Positions 1 through 9,387 of a stretch of 64,000 nt of DNA are shown here, one piece after another. The number at the start of each line of letters is the position of its first letter. The stretch's first letter is position 1. Under the pieces are notes generated by a model. It did no database searches. It worked only from the letters and a program-made list of their open reading frames with translations, and was not told where the DNA came from. The DNA is taken from NCBI GenBank assembly GCA_035388225.1, contig DAOOPM010000012.1:1-64000 (forward strand), written 5' to 3'. The translations under genes were made by a program, and so were the position numbers. This stretch comes from SB25 sp029560875. GTDB lineage: Bacteria > Bacteroidota > Bacteroidia > Bacteroidales > Tenuifilaceae.

Positions 1-980
1 ATCGATGCAAACCGAAATCCATCCGTAAACTCTTTTGGCAGTTCTGCCCAAATAAAACAGCCCCCATCAATTTTGGGTATTTGAAAACCCTGTTCATTCA
101 GAACTTTACTCAAGGATTGGAACGATTGGCTTATATTTCGCCTGAACCCGGCCTTAAAATCCTCGGCATAATTATACTTCTCCAAATAGTTGGCAAGAGT
201 TTGCTGCAGCAACGACGGCGCACATAGGCCAATATAATCGTGAACGGATTGCAAACCAGCAGCGTGAGATTTATCGTGAATGATATAACCAATTCGCCAT
301 CCAGTTATGCAAAGCGATTTGGAAAAACTGCTCACAATAAACAACCTTTCATTTAATGACTTTACAGGAATATAAGGTGATTCGTTAAAGTAAAGTTCAT
401 CGTAAACCGTATCGAAGACCAAGTAAAAACCCAGTTTGCCAGAAAGTTCAACCAAACTATCCACTTCATCTTTCGAAAACACCTTTCCGTAAGGATTTCC
501 GGGCGAACTCACAAAAATCAATTTTACATTTTTGTTTATAATCTCTGCTGATAACGCCTCGGTATTGAATGAGCCATCATCAGCTAACGGGAACTCAATA
601 AAAGGCTGACCAAAAATCTCGGGTAACTTACTATAACTCTCATAAGCAGGGTCAAAAGCCAAAACTGCGAAATCATTACCAATAAGCTTTTGCAGATAGG
701 TATAAGTTAACGATAAACCCTCGGTAGCACCTTGCACAACTAGTAGATTCCCAGTTTCTACATTGTATTTATGGGCTATCAACTCAAGTAATTTTAAATT
801 ACCCAAACCGGGCGCATACTGATGAATGTTTGTTTTTGATATAACATTCAGTTCATCAATTAGTTCGGCTGGTGGATTGAATCCGGGAATTCCCTGTGCA
901 AGGTTAATTCCACCAAACATTTTCACTTTATTACTGAAAAAGCTAATATATGAACCCTTGGGTTTTTCGAACAGTTCCAT
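1..980 (-). CDS. Class I/II PLP-dependent aminotransferase (C-terminus cut by window edge)
   Basis: Reading leftwards from the ATG at 980 gives an open frame to the window edge, about 326 codons, so the C-terminus is missing. The translation begins MELFEKPKGSYISFFSNK and has the fold-type I aminotransferase pattern: an N-terminal INLAQGIPGFNPP segment, a glycine-rich QGATEGLSLTY cofactor loop, the SSPGNPYGKVF substrate/PLP segment, and the PLP-lysine motif SSFSKSLCITGWRIGY. It resembles the methionine/aromatic aminotransferase group (YbdL/KAT type) that acts on amino acids and 2-oxo acids in the cytoplasm. Substrate cannot be assigned from sequence. It is divergent from the next gene and separated from it by 183 bp. 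Confidence 0.85.
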   Translation of the reverse strand, partial: MELFEKPKGSYISFFSNKVKMFGGINLAQGIPGFNPPAELIDELNVISKTNIHQYAPGLGNLKLLELIAHKYNVETGNLLVVQGATEGLSLTYTYLQKLIGNDFAVLAFDPAYESYSKLPEIFGQPFIEFPLADDGSFNTEALSAEIINKNVKLIFVSSPGNPYGKVFSKDEVDSLVELSGKLGFYLVFDTVYDELYFNESPYIPVKSLNERLFIVSSFSKSLCITGWRIGYIIHDKSHAAGLQSVHDYIGLCAPSLLQQTLANYLEKYNYAEDFKAGFRRNISQSFQSLSKVLNEQGFQIPKIDGGCFIWAELPKEFTDGFRFAS

Positions 981-1104
981 TACATCTAAATTTACACGCT
1001 AAGATAATTCAAATAAGTTGATGAGTGATAAATTAAATAGCGCCTTTCCCTCTTTTATATTCAAGTTACCAAGGTTGTACCTTAGTTAAACTTTATTTCA
1101 AAAG

Positions 1105-1134
1105 TTTGAAATTACGAATGATTGGTTAATTTTG
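1105..1134 (+). promoter_or_regulatory. Bacteroidota-type promoter for the TlpA-like lipoprotein gene
   Basis: TTTG at 1105-1108 and TAATTTTG at 1127-1134 are separated by 18 bp, an exact match to the TTTG-N17/20-TAnnTTTG pattern of the Bacteroidota primary sigma factor. The start codon at 1164 is 29 bp downstream. Confidence 0.7.
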
Positions 1135-1163
1135 CCTTTCATTAAACTCAAACGGAAAATTTT

Positions 1164-2324
1164 ATGGGTCGCTTTACAAGTTTTATTGGGGTAATTATTG
1201 CCTTTATGGTTCTTAGCACCTCGTGCAGCAATAAGGATGGAGTTACTGTGAAAGTTAATGTGGTTTCGAATGAGAGGAGTATGCTGTACTTTTCGAGAGT
1301 GGATTTTAAGAAAACCACCATTTTAGATTCTGTTAAAATATCGGCAGGTGAAAACACTAAGAAATTTAAGGTTAAGCAAGGTGCAGAACCTGCATTCTAT
1401 ACTGTTGGTGTTCGGAATGATGGTGCAATAACTCTTCTTGCTGAGCAGGGGGAGATAATTGATGTAAAATTCAAGTCAAACGCAATGTTGGATTACACCG
1501 TTACTGGCTCTGCTGGGTCTTCAAAAGTCCAAACTTTAGCAGTGGCATTTGCCAAATCAAAAATTAAGGTTGACGAGTTGAGTTCAAAATACGTTAAGTC
1601 TGAAAGCGAGACCGAGAAGGCTCAACTTGAGGCAGAATTTCAACAAGCACTGAATGCACAAAAGGAGTTCAGCCTTAAGTTCATTAAAGAAAATCCAATG
1701 TCGAAAGCCAGTGTAATGGCTATTTACCAAAAGTATAACGATAATCTTTTTGTGTTCAACAGTTCTGAGGATTTACTGACGTTAAAAACCGTTGCTTCGG
1801 CATGGAGAGCGTTATATCCAGAATCAGAGTACACTAAAGGTATGGTTGATGAAATTAATAGGATTGAGAAAGCGGTTAGAAACACCCAACTTCAGCAATT
1901 AATTTCGCAGTCGGAAATATCAATACCAGAGTTAGATATACCCAACAAGAATGGTGTAAAAGTTAAATTATCGAGTTTAAAAGGCAAGGTTGTTCTGTTA
2001 GATTTTTGGCTTACAGGAAATACCAATAGCCTTCTGGACAATAGAGAACTGCTTGATATTTACAAACAGTACAAAGGTAAAGGTTTTGAGATTTATCAGG
2101 TTGCCCTTGATGCAAACCGTGATGAATGGATAAGTGCTGTTGAATCGGCTAATTTGCCTTGGATTAGTGTTTGCGAAGGCGATGCAAATGGCTCTCAGGC
2201 TGCAATGCTTTATAACGTTCAGCAAATCCCTGCCAACTTTTTAATTGGAAAAAACCAAGACATAATTGGGAAAAACCTTTACGGGAACAATCTTAAAAAA
2301 GCGCTTGCAGAGGCTTTAAAATAG
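1164..2324 (+). CDS. TlpA-like thioredoxin-fold lipoprotein lacking the CxxC pair
   Basis: 386 residues. An N-terminal hydrophobic signal ends in a lipobox (LSTSC, Cys about 21), so it is probably a periplasm-facing lipoprotein. Residues about 25-250 are a DUF4369-like/helical region. Residues about 255-386 are a thioredoxin-like domain with the usual entry (VKLSSLKGKVVLLDFW) and a cis-proline loop (QQIPANFLIG). Where family members carry WCxxC this protein reads WLTGNTNS, so it cannot do dithiol exchange in the usual way. A chaperone or scaffold role is possible but not shown. It is followed after 1 bp by lpxH, implying co-transcription. Confidence 0.75.
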   Translation: MGRFTSFIGVIIAFMVLSTSCSNKDGVTVKVNVVSNERSMLYFSRVDFKKTTILDSVKISAGENTKKFKVKQGAEPAFYTVGVRNDGAITLLAEQGEIIDVKFKSNAMLDYTVTGSAGSSKVQTLAVAFAKSKIKVDELSSKYVKSESETEKAQLEAEFQQALNAQKEFSLKFIKENPMSKASVMAIYQKYNDNLFVFNSSEDLLTLKTVASAWRALYPESEYTKGMVDEINRIEKAVRNTQLQQLISQSEISIPELDIPNKNGVKVKLSSLKGKVVLLDFWLTGNTNSLLDNRELLDIYKQYKGKGFEIYQVALDANRDEWISAVESANLPWISVCEGDANGSQAAMLYNVQQIPANFLIGKNQDIIGKNLYGNNLKKALAEALK

Positions 2325-2325
2325 T

Positions 2326-3108
2326 ATGACCAGCAAGAAAAAGATATATTTTGCATCGGATTTGCACCTAGGCTTACCAACACTAAGCGAAAGTCTTCCT
2401 CGTGAGAAATTGTTTAATAGTTGGCTCGATAGCATTAGCGATGATGTTGGGGAACTATATCTTTTAGGCGATATTTTTGATTTCTGGTTCGAGTACCGGA
2501 GGGTTGTACCCAAAGGTTATACCCGCTTTTTAGGAAAAATTGCCTGCTTGGCCGACAAAGGTGTACCAGTGCACTTCTTTACAGGAAACCACGATGTTTG
2601 GATGTTCGATTATTTCCCAAAAGAACTTGGAGTTGAAGTGCATCGCAAGCCAGTAATTAAAGAGTTTTACGGTAAAAAATTTCTCCTAGCCCATGGCGAT
2701 GGACTTGGCCCTGGCGATGCCGGATACAAATTACTAAAAAGAATTTTTACCAGTCCTACTTTGCAATGGATGTTTTCTAAGCTGCATCCAAATTTTTCGC
2801 TATGGTTTGGGAATCAGTGGAGTGTTAGCAGCCGTTATTCTAAAGAAATCACACACAATTACAGAGGAGAGGATGAGCAAATCACCAAGTTCTCAAGGTT
2901 GACTTTGGAGAAAGAGCATTTCGATTTTTTTGTATACGGTCACTGGCATTCGCCAATAATTTACCCTCTCGAAAAACAATCGAACTTGGTTGTACTGGGC
3001 GATTGGCTTGTTAGCAATACCTACTCAGTATGGGATGGAGAGTCATTTAAGTTGATGCGTTATAAACAAAACGAGTCCGATGAGGTTATAGATTCTGTAA
3101 AACTATAA
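2326..3108 (+). CDS. lpxH: UDP-2,3-diacylglucosamine diphosphatase-type metallophosphatase
   Basis: 260 residues, calcineurin-like metallophosphatase. Metal-binding motifs in order: DLH (12-14), GD (48-49) followed by FDFW, GNHD (87-90), AHGDG near residue 124, and GHWH near residue 206. The family hydrolyses UDP-2,3-diacylglucosamine to lipid X and UMP in lipid A synthesis at the inner membrane surface. The length and the FDFWFEY segment after GD fit LpxH-type enzymes of Bacteroidota. The ATG follows the upstream stop by 1 bp and acpH starts 17 bp downstream, so the three genes look like one operon. A related phosphohydrolase of other specificity cannot be fully excluded. Confidence 0.82.
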   Translation: MTSKKKIYFASDLHLGLPTLSESLPREKLFNSWLDSISDDVGELYLLGDIFDFWFEYRRVVPKGYTRFLGKIACLADKGVPVHFFTGNHDVWMFDYFPKELGVEVHRKPVIKEFYGKKFLLAHGDGLGPGDAGYKLLKRIFTSPTLQWMFSKLHPNFSLWFGNQWSVSSRYSKEITHNYRGEDEQITKFSRLTLEKEHFDFFVYGHWHSPIIYPLEKQSNLVVLGDWLVSNTYSVWDGESFKLMRYKQNESDEVIDSVKL

Positions 3109-3125
3109 CCTAGCATACTTACTCA

Positions 3126-3716
3126 ATGAATTTTCTTGCTCATCTTTACTTGTCGGGAAGCGATGTGGAAATTAGGCTTGGCAACTTTATTGGCGATTAT
3201 GTAAAGGGGCGGAAGTTCGAGAATTACCCCCATAAGGTTCAACTTGGAATAAAATTACACAGAGCAATTGATAGTTTAACCGACTCGCACCCTTCAACAA
3301 AGATTTGCAACGAACTACTGAAACCAGAACTAGGACGATACTCAGGGGTTGTTACCGATGTTCTTTTCGACTATATTCTGGCAAATGAATGGGAGCGCTA
3401 CTCGAACAGAGAACTAAAAAACTTCACCCGAACTTTTTATATGCAGATGCTGCAAAACTACAATTTGTTACCACAAGAAGTACGCAGATTTTTGCCATTT
3501 ATGATTCAAAGCAACCGACTTTACAGCTATAAATCGGTAGAGGGAATACATAGAGCATTGGAAATTATGAGTAACCACTCATCTCTCCCCGGAAAAGCAG
3601 ACTACGCAATTGTCCAGTTGAATTCAAATATTGAACTTTTCAAAACCCATTTTCATCTGCTTTTTGCAGATTTAGTAGGACTTTCAGAAAATGAATTTGA
3701 CGTTCAGTTAGGTTAA
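3126..3716 (+). CDS. acpH: Acyl carrier protein phosphodiesterase-like (DUF479)
   Basis: 196 residues matching the AcpH/DUF479 family in length and in its start MNFLAHLYLS. Conserved acidic and histidine residues recur in GNFIGDYVKG, LHRAIDSLTDSHP and VVTDVLFDYILA, the HD-like metal site. The family removes the 4'-phosphopantetheine arm from acyl carrier protein. The enzymatic role outside enterobacteria is largely by homology. It ends at 3716, overlapping by 4 bp the convergent rodA end at 3713; no terminator is visible between them. Confidence 0.75.
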   Translation: MNFLAHLYLSGSDVEIRLGNFIGDYVKGRKFENYPHKVQLGIKLHRAIDSLTDSHPSTKICNELLKPELGRYSGVVTDVLFDYILANEWERYSNRELKNFTRTFYMQMLQNYNLLPQEVRRFLPFMIQSNRLYSYKSVEGIHRALEIMSNHSSLPGKADYAIVQLNSNIELFKTHFHLLFADLVGLSENEFDVQLG

Positions 3717-5131
3717 TGCCCAAACCTATCGGAATCAAATTTGAGAAGAATAAATAGAAGTATTGTAAAAGCCCAAAGCGAGGAGCCTCCATAGCTAAAG
3801 AATGGTAATGGAATTCCAATAACAGGGAATACACCCACCGTCATTCCCACATTTACAACAATATGGAAGAACAAAACCGACACTACGCCATAACCGTAAA
3901 CCCTAGCAAAACCCTCACGTTGGCGTTCCGCAATCCGAATTAATCTGAGCAAAAGGTAAAGAAATAGCCCTAAGACAGCAGTTGAACCCAAAAATCCCCA
4001 CTCCTCACCAACCGTACAGAAAATAAAATCGGTACTTTGCTCTGGAACAAAGTTATACTTGGTTTGAGTGCCTGCAAGGTAGCCTTTACCTAAGAAACCA
4101 CCCGAACCAATCGCAATTTTTGATTGGTTAACGTTATAGCCCCAGCCAAGTGGGTCTGACTCAATCCCTAACAAATCGTTTATACGTTTTTGATGATGAA
4201 CATCTAGTACGTTATGAAAAACATAATCGACAGATAACGACATAGCAATTGCTACAGTTAAAAATGCAGCCCAAATGTATGCCTGCCTAAAACGATTTGC
4301 CAAACCATATACAAAAGCAATTACAATCCCAATAATGACAGGAATAAAGAAATAGTATGGAGTTGGAATTTTGTAATCAAATAGTTCTGAAACAAGGTAC
4401 ATTAACAAACCCATTCCAACTAATCCAAAAGTCAATCGGAATGAATCCTTATACTTTCTTGTTTGAAGTATAAAAATTACTAAAGTGAGTATGTATAGAA
4501 AAATAACAATGGATACTGGGTTGTATATAAGCGTTACTATAAATAATAATACTACAAAAATCAAAAAGGCTAAAATCCAACCAGGTAAACCTTCACGGTA
4601 TAGAATGAAGATAAACGCCCCAAAAACTAGCGCCGAGCCCGTATCATTTTGCAATAATATAATCCCTGCTGGAACTGCTATCAATACAAAAACCATTAAG
4701 TAGGACCGTATATTGTTAAGTTTAAAACCGTAAGGTCCCATCAGTTTAGCAAGGGCAAGCGCAGTAGCGAATTTGGCAAACTCAGCAGGTTGTAAGCCAA
4801 ACGAGCCTATCTGTAGCCATGATTTTGATGCATTAACCGTTTTCCCCAACACCAATGTCCCGAGAAGTAATGCAATTACCAATCCATAAATTATGTATGA
4901 GAAAACCATGTACAACCGCGTATCGCTCAGCATTATCACAGTGGCTATTATGAACGCAAACAGAATCCAAATCAGCTGTTTTCCATAACGTTGGCTAAAG
5001 TCAAGAATGCTACTATGCTCCTCGCTATAAACGGCAGCGTAAATATTCATCCAACCCATTAATACCAAAAGGATATAAATGAATATTGTAGTCCAATCGA
5101 GGTTGTTTACCAGTTTATTTCCTTTTTGCAC
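3713..5131 (-). CDS. rodA: Rod shape-determining SEDS glycosyltransferase RodA
   Basis: 472 residues with many membrane segments and the FtsW/RodA/SpoVE signature towards the C-terminus (VIGIPLPFFSYGGSSLW), plus QPAEFAKFATAL in the middle. RodA polymerises lipid II glycan strands for side-wall growth, together with the class B PBP encoded just upstream. The chosen start is a GTG at 5131 inside the last codons of mrdA (17 bp overlap), indicating translational coupling. It is the last gene of the purH-mreBCD-mrdA-rodA run. The protein is longer than E. coli RodA because of an extra membrane/loop insertion in the central part (about residues 180-280). Confidence 0.93.
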   Translation of the reverse strand: MQKGNKLVNNLDWTTIFIYILLVLMGWMNIYAAVYSEEHSSILDFSQRYGKQLIWILFAFIIATVIMLSDTRLYMVFSYIIYGLVIALLLGTLVLGKTVNASKSWLQIGSFGLQPAEFAKFATALALAKLMGPYGFKLNNIRSYLMVFVLIAVPAGIILLQNDTGSALVFGAFIFILYREGLPGWILAFLIFVVLLFIVTLIYNPVSIVIFLYILTLVIFILQTRKYKDSFRLTFGLVGMGLLMYLVSELFDYKIPTPYYFFIPVIIGIVIAFVYGLANRFRQAYIWAAFLTVAIAMSLSVDYVFHNVLDVHHQKRINDLLGIESDPLGWGYNVNQSKIAIGSGGFLGKGYLAGTQTKYNFVPEQSTDFIFCTVGEEWGFLGSTAVLGLFLYLLLRLIRIAERQREGFARVYGYGVVSVLFFHIVVNVGMTVGVFPVIGIPLPFFSYGGSSLWAFTILLFILLKFDSDRFGH

Positions 5132-6968
5132 GACGGTCTAATAAGTTTGCTTTTAATAAATACTCCTCTAAATATGGTCTGGATATAGAATCTTTCAAAT
5201 ATTTCTCAATCATTAAACTTGCAATTGGAGCAGCCCAGGTTGCACCAAAACCCGCATTCTCAACATAAACAGCTATGGCAATCTTGGGGTCATCCTTTGG
5301 TGCAAAAGCAAAAAACACAGAATGGTCCTCACCATGAGGATTCTGGGATGTTCCTGTTTTTCCGCATACAACTACATCGGGTATTGCTGCAATTCGTGCT
5401 GTACTACCGCTACCTGCAGGAGCATTAACGGCCAAATCCATACCATTAATAATATACTTATAGTAACTGGAGTCTACCGATGTAACATGTTTCTCGTAAT
5501 ACTTGTGGTCAATTGCATCATTCCCTTCAATATCTTTTACGATATGAGGAGTGTAGTAATGGCCCCTGTTAGCTATGGCCGAAACCAAGTTGGCCATCTG
5601 CAATGGAGTTGTTCCTAACTCTCCCTGACCTATTGAGAGTGAAATAATGGTTAATGAACTCCATCCGCCTTTGCGGAAATATTTATTGTAAAAGTTAACC
5701 GATGGCACTATCCCTTTTAGCTCGTTAGGTAAATCAATTCCCAGTTTGTTGCCATACCCAAACGACTCCACATGCTGCTTCCAGTTGTTAAAGCCATCCT
5801 CTATTGAGTTGAATTCACGTTTATCGATTATATTTCGGAATACATGACAGTAATAAGTATTGCACGATGCAGCAATAGAATGCTCTAAATCCAGTGGTGA
5901 TGAGTGATTATGGCACCCCACTCCTCTACCTACAGTGTATCGTCCGTAACAGGCGTATCTTGTTGATGGAGCAAGAACCTCCTCCTGCAAGCCAATAAGT
6001 GCATTTACAACCTTAAACGTTGACCCCGGAGGGTAAAGCGCCATTATTGAACGGTTGAAGATTGGTTTAAGCGAATCGTTTTGAAGATTTCTAAAATTAT
6101 CCGCTCTATCCCTACCAACAAGCAACTCAGGATTATAGGTTGGACTGGAAATCATGGCTAAAACTTCCCCAGTTTTGGGCTCAATAGCCACAACGCTACC
6201 AATCTTATTAATCATTAACTTTTCGCCGTACTCCTGTAAGTCAGCATCAATTGTCGATATAAGATTTTTACCAACCTTGGCTATGGAATCGAAACGTCCC
6301 TCCTCATAAGGGCCTTTTATACGGTTGTGCACATCAACCATAAATATATTGACCCCTTTAACACCACGGAGCTCATTCTCGTAGTATTTCTCAATCCCGT
6401 TAATTCCGATATAATCGCCCTGTTGGTAGTAAGGTTGCTCCTTTACCACAGACTCATCAACTTCGCCAACATAACCGAAAAGGTGACCTGCAATTCTGCG
6501 AGGATAAGTTCGTACCGTACGGGGCTGAACCTCAAAACCCTGATACTTGTAAAGGACTTCCTGCAAACGAGCATACGATGAATCCGATATTTGCTTTAGC
6601 AATACTACTGATTTGCGGGGAGAATAGCCTTTTTGCTTACGAACTTGTTCAAACGCATCTTTCACCTGCTCCGCAGTGAATCCTAACATAGAAGCAAACT
6701 CCAGAGTGTCAAAAGGTTTTACTTGGTTCTTAACAATCATTAAGTCGTAAACCACCTGATTGGCTACCAATAAATCACCATTTCTATCGAATATGAGTCC
6801 ACGTGCAGGATACTGTGTAATGTAACGAAGCACGTTGTTGTTTGCCGAGAACTTGTAACGGCTATCAACAACCTGAATGTAGAATAGTTTGATAATAATG
6901 ACAACGAATACAAGGATTATAATCCCTGAAACAATGTACTTTTTGTCGGTTGTTATATTCAGCTGCAC
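5115..6968 (-). CDS. mrdA: Penicillin-binding protein 2 (class B transpeptidase)
   Basis: 617 residues. One N-terminal membrane anchor (about 12-30), a PBP dimerisation domain, then the transpeptidase domain with the three motifs: SxxK in PPGSTFK (Ser316, Lys319), SCN in AASCNTYYCH, and KTG in VCGKTGTSQNP. It cross-links peptidoglycan for elongation in the periplasm with RodA. The start is a GTG at 6968, 7 bp after the mreD stop. The next gene rodA overlaps its end. Confidence 0.94.
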   Translation of the reverse strand: MQLNITTDKKYIVSGIIILVFVVIIIKLFYIQVVDSRYKFSANNNVLRYITQYPARGLIFDRNGDLLVANQVVYDLMIVKNQVKPFDTLEFASMLGFTAEQVKDAFEQVRKQKGYSPRKSVVLLKQISDSSYARLQEVLYKYQGFEVQPRTVRTYPRRIAGHLFGYVGEVDESVVKEQPYYQQGDYIGINGIEKYYENELRGVKGVNIFMVDVHNRIKGPYEEGRFDSIAKVGKNLISTIDADLQEYGEKLMINKIGSVVAIEPKTGEVLAMISSPTYNPELLVGRDRADNFRNLQNDSLKPIFNRSIMALYPPGSTFKVVNALIGLQEEVLAPSTRYACYGRYTVGRGVGCHNHSSPLDLEHSIAASCNTYYCHVFRNIIDKREFNSIEDGFNNWKQHVESFGYGNKLGIDLPNELKGIVPSVNFYNKYFRKGGWSSLTIISLSIGQGELGTTPLQMANLVSAIANRGHYYTPHIVKDIEGNDAIDHKYYEKHVTSVDSSYYKYIINGMDLAVNAPAGSGSTARIAAIPDVVVCGKTGTSQNPHGEDHSVFFAFAPKDDPKIAIAVYVENAGFGATWAAPIASLMIEKYLKDSISRPYLEEYLLKANLLDRRAKRK

Positions 6969-6975
6969 GGTTTAC

Positions 6976-7485
6976 CTACTTTCTACCTGAACGTACAAGT
7001 TCAAATAACACAATGAATAATGTTGTGAAAAGAGTACTCAAAATTATTCTGAGTAAAGTAATGTGAAAATGGTAAAACGAGAATGTTTCTAAAATAAATA
7101 ATGCCGTATGATGAATAAGCACTGATATTACTGCATATCGAAGAAACCATTCCAAACCGCTACTTCCAATTCCAGGGGAGTCGAACCTATCCAAATCGTC
7201 GCGGTAACTCATCCACGAAAGAACAGTGGGTCGCACAAAAGTGAGAAGCACCGATGCGGATGTGTGTAACCCCAAGGTATTCATATAGTAATCGACAGTA
7301 AACCCTGTGAAAAAGCCAATGATTAATAAAACCCAATTAGGAATGCTAAATGGAAGAAGCAGAATGAAAAGAACGTAGATATAAGGGTTAATATACCCAC
7401 TTAGGTTTATGTTGTTAAAAACCAAAACCTGCAGGGTTATTAGTACAACGAAAAGTAAAAGATAACGAGGTAACTGCTTAATCAT
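6976..7485 (-). CDS. mreD: Rod shape-determining protein MreD
   Basis: 169 residues, almost wholly hydrophobic, with about five to six membrane segments, as expected for MreD. The identity rests on membrane topology, size and position between mreC and mrdA. MreD is an inner-membrane partner of MreC and the elongasome. Its start at 7485 overlaps the end of mreC (7478) by 8 bp, so translation is likely coupled. Confidence 0.88.
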   Translation of the reverse strand: MIKQLPRYLLLFVVLITLQVLVFNNINLSGYINPYIYVLFILLLPFSIPNWVLLIIGFFTGFTVDYYMNTLGLHTSASVLLTFVRPTVLSWMSYRDDLDRFDSPGIGSSGLEWFLRYAVISVLIHHTALFILETFSFYHFHITLLRIILSTLFTTLFIVLFELVRSGRK

Positions 7486-8308
7486 TCTTACTATTTATTT
7501 CAATTTTTGTAATCTCTGGATTATCGTACGATTTTACTGCATAAACATAATCGAGCTGTTTGAAATCTGTCAACAGCAAAACCCGAATAGTGTAGAAACT
7601 ACCGTCCTTTTTATAAAATTCCGAAATTGTGCCAATAGGAATATCGCGAGGAAAAATTGCAGAAAAACCGCTGGTAACAATAGTATCGCCTTGTGCAATA
7701 TTAACATGCAAAGGAACGTCTCGTAAAACCACCTCTCGATAACTTAATCCATCCCACGAAAGAGAGCCAAAAACACCCGATTTGCGATGTCTTGCCGAAA
7801 TCTTGAGGTCAGTGTTTAATACAGAAATCGCTGTACAAAAATCTCGCGAAACAGATGCCACAACCCCAACTACTCCATCGCTACAAACAACCCCCATTCC
7901 TTGGCTAATCCCTTCGTTAAGACCAACATTTAGGGTTATAAAGTTATGCTGACGGTTTACCGAGTTATTTACAACTCTTGCAGGAATATGTAAATATCTG
8001 GCACCATTCAAACTGTCAATTCTAGTTGAGAATCCTTTTTCCTCCAGGGTAACCTTTAGCCGTTCAATTTCATTCCTTAGGGCAACATTCTCCATTTTAA
8101 GTTCAATATTAGAACGTTTTAGGTTCATGTACTGACCAATATTGCTGAACTGTCCAGCAATAACACCCGAAATACCCTTAGTTAATCTACCCACCTGTGC
8201 CTTTTGGTAATAGGTTGTATCCAAGTACATCCAAAGCGAAATTGCAAAAAGCAGAATGAATAGTATTACAAAGTGAAACCTCTCAAGGAATCGAATAAAA
8301 TTGTTCAT
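7478..8308 (-). CDS. mreC: Rod shape-determining protein MreC
   Basis: 276 residues. A single N-terminal membrane segment (about 12-30), a coiled-coil stretch (about residues 60-95, ending in IERLKVTLEEKG), and a beta-rich periplasmic domain containing LNVGLNEGISQGMGVV, the conserved MreC core. MreC links MreB inside the cell to PBP2 in the periplasm. It lies 37 bp downstream of mreB. Confidence 0.93.
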   Translation of the reverse strand: MNNFIRFLERFHFVILFILLFAISLWMYLDTTYYQKAQVGRLTKGISGVIAGQFSNIGQYMNLKRSNIELKMENVALRNEIERLKVTLEEKGFSTRIDSLNGARYLHIPARVVNNSVNRQHNFITLNVGLNEGISQGMGVVCSDGVVGVVASVSRDFCTAISVLNTDLKISARHRKSGVFGSLSWDGLSYREVVLRDVPLHVNIAQGDTIVTSGFSAIFPRDIPIGTISEFYKKDGSFYTIRVLLLTDFKQLDYVYAVKSYDNPEITKIEINSKND

Positions 8309-8345
8309 CGGTAAAGTTTACTAGGTTCAAACCTAATGCGAATAA

Positions 8346-9368
8346 TTATCGCATTAGGAATGGGAACTTATCTACATTCTTCAAAGCTATTCCTGTTCCG
8401 CGGGCCACTGCATGCAATGGATCCTCGGCTACGTGGAATGGGATATTAACTTTTTCTGATAATCGCTTATCCAAACCGCGAAGTAGCGCACCACCTCCAG
8501 CAAGGTAAATACCTTTTTGAACGATATCGGCGTAAAGTTCTGGTGGAGTTTGCTCAAGCACGTTAAAGATTGCTGATTCAACCTTTGAAAGCGATTTATC
8601 CAAGCAGTATGCAATTTCTTGATAAGATACAGGCACCTCAATTGGCAATGCTGTCATAAGGTTTGGACCACGTACAATGAAATCGGCTGGAGGATTATCC
8701 AAATCGGGCAATGCAGAACCAACCTGAATCTTAATATCCTCGGCAGTACGCTCACCAATCTTCACGTTATGTTGATGACGCATGTAAGCCTGAATATCTG
8801 AGGTAAAACCATCCCCAGCAATACGTACCGACTTATTGCAAACAATACCACCAAGGGCTATAACTGCAATCTCGGTTGTACCACCTCCTATGTCAACAAC
8901 CATGCTTCCTTCGGGAGCTAAAACATCAAGGCCAATACCCAGTGCAGCAGCCATTGGCTCGTAAATCAAATATACATCTCTACCTCCAGCATGCTCTGAT
9001 GAGTCGCGAACCGCACGAATCTCCACCTCGGTACTTCCGCTTGGAATACCAATTACCATACGCAGCGATGGGGTAAAAACCATATTCTTGGTATTAATCA
9101 TCTTAATCATACCGCGAATCATCTGCTCTGCAGCGTTGAAGTCTGCAATAACGCCGTCGCGTAATGGACGAATGGTTCTGATGTTTTCGTGAGTTTTACC
9201 GTGCATTGCACGAGCCTCCTCGCCAATTGCAATCATCTTTCCGGTTGCATGGTCAATGGCTACTATCGAAGGCTGATCCACTACAATTTTGTCGTTGTAA
9301 AGAATGATGGTATTGGCTGTACCCAAGTCGATGGCCAATTCCTGTGTCAAAAATGAAAAAAGTCCCAT
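8346..9368 (-). CDS. mreB: Actin-like rod shape-determining protein MreB
   Basis: 340 residues. Actin/HSP70-fold ATPase signatures: phosphate-1 loop IDLGTANTIIL, connect segment, phosphate-2 VVDIGGGTTEIAVIALGG, and adenosine-binding LAGGGALLRGLD. It forms membrane-associated filaments that guide lateral wall synthesis. Length and motifs are full. It is 19 bp downstream of purH, an arrangement also seen in other Bacteroidota. Confidence 0.96.
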   Translation of the reverse strand: MGLFSFLTQELAIDLGTANTIILYNDKIVVDQPSIVAIDHATGKMIAIGEEARAMHGKTHENIRTIRPLRDGVIADFNAAEQMIRGMIKMINTKNMVFTPSLRMVIGIPSGSTEVEIRAVRDSSEHAGGRDVYLIYEPMAAALGIGLDVLAPEGSMVVDIGGGTTEIAVIALGGIVCNKSVRIAGDGFTSDIQAYMRHQHNVKIGERTAEDIKIQVGSALPDLDNPPADFIVRGPNLMTALPIEVPVSYQEIAYCLDKSLSKVESAIFNVLEQTPPELYADIVQKGIYLAGGGALLRGLDKRLSEKVNIPFHVAEDPLHAVARGTGIALKNVDKFPFLMR

Positions 9369-9387
9369 ATCTTGAAAGTATTATATT

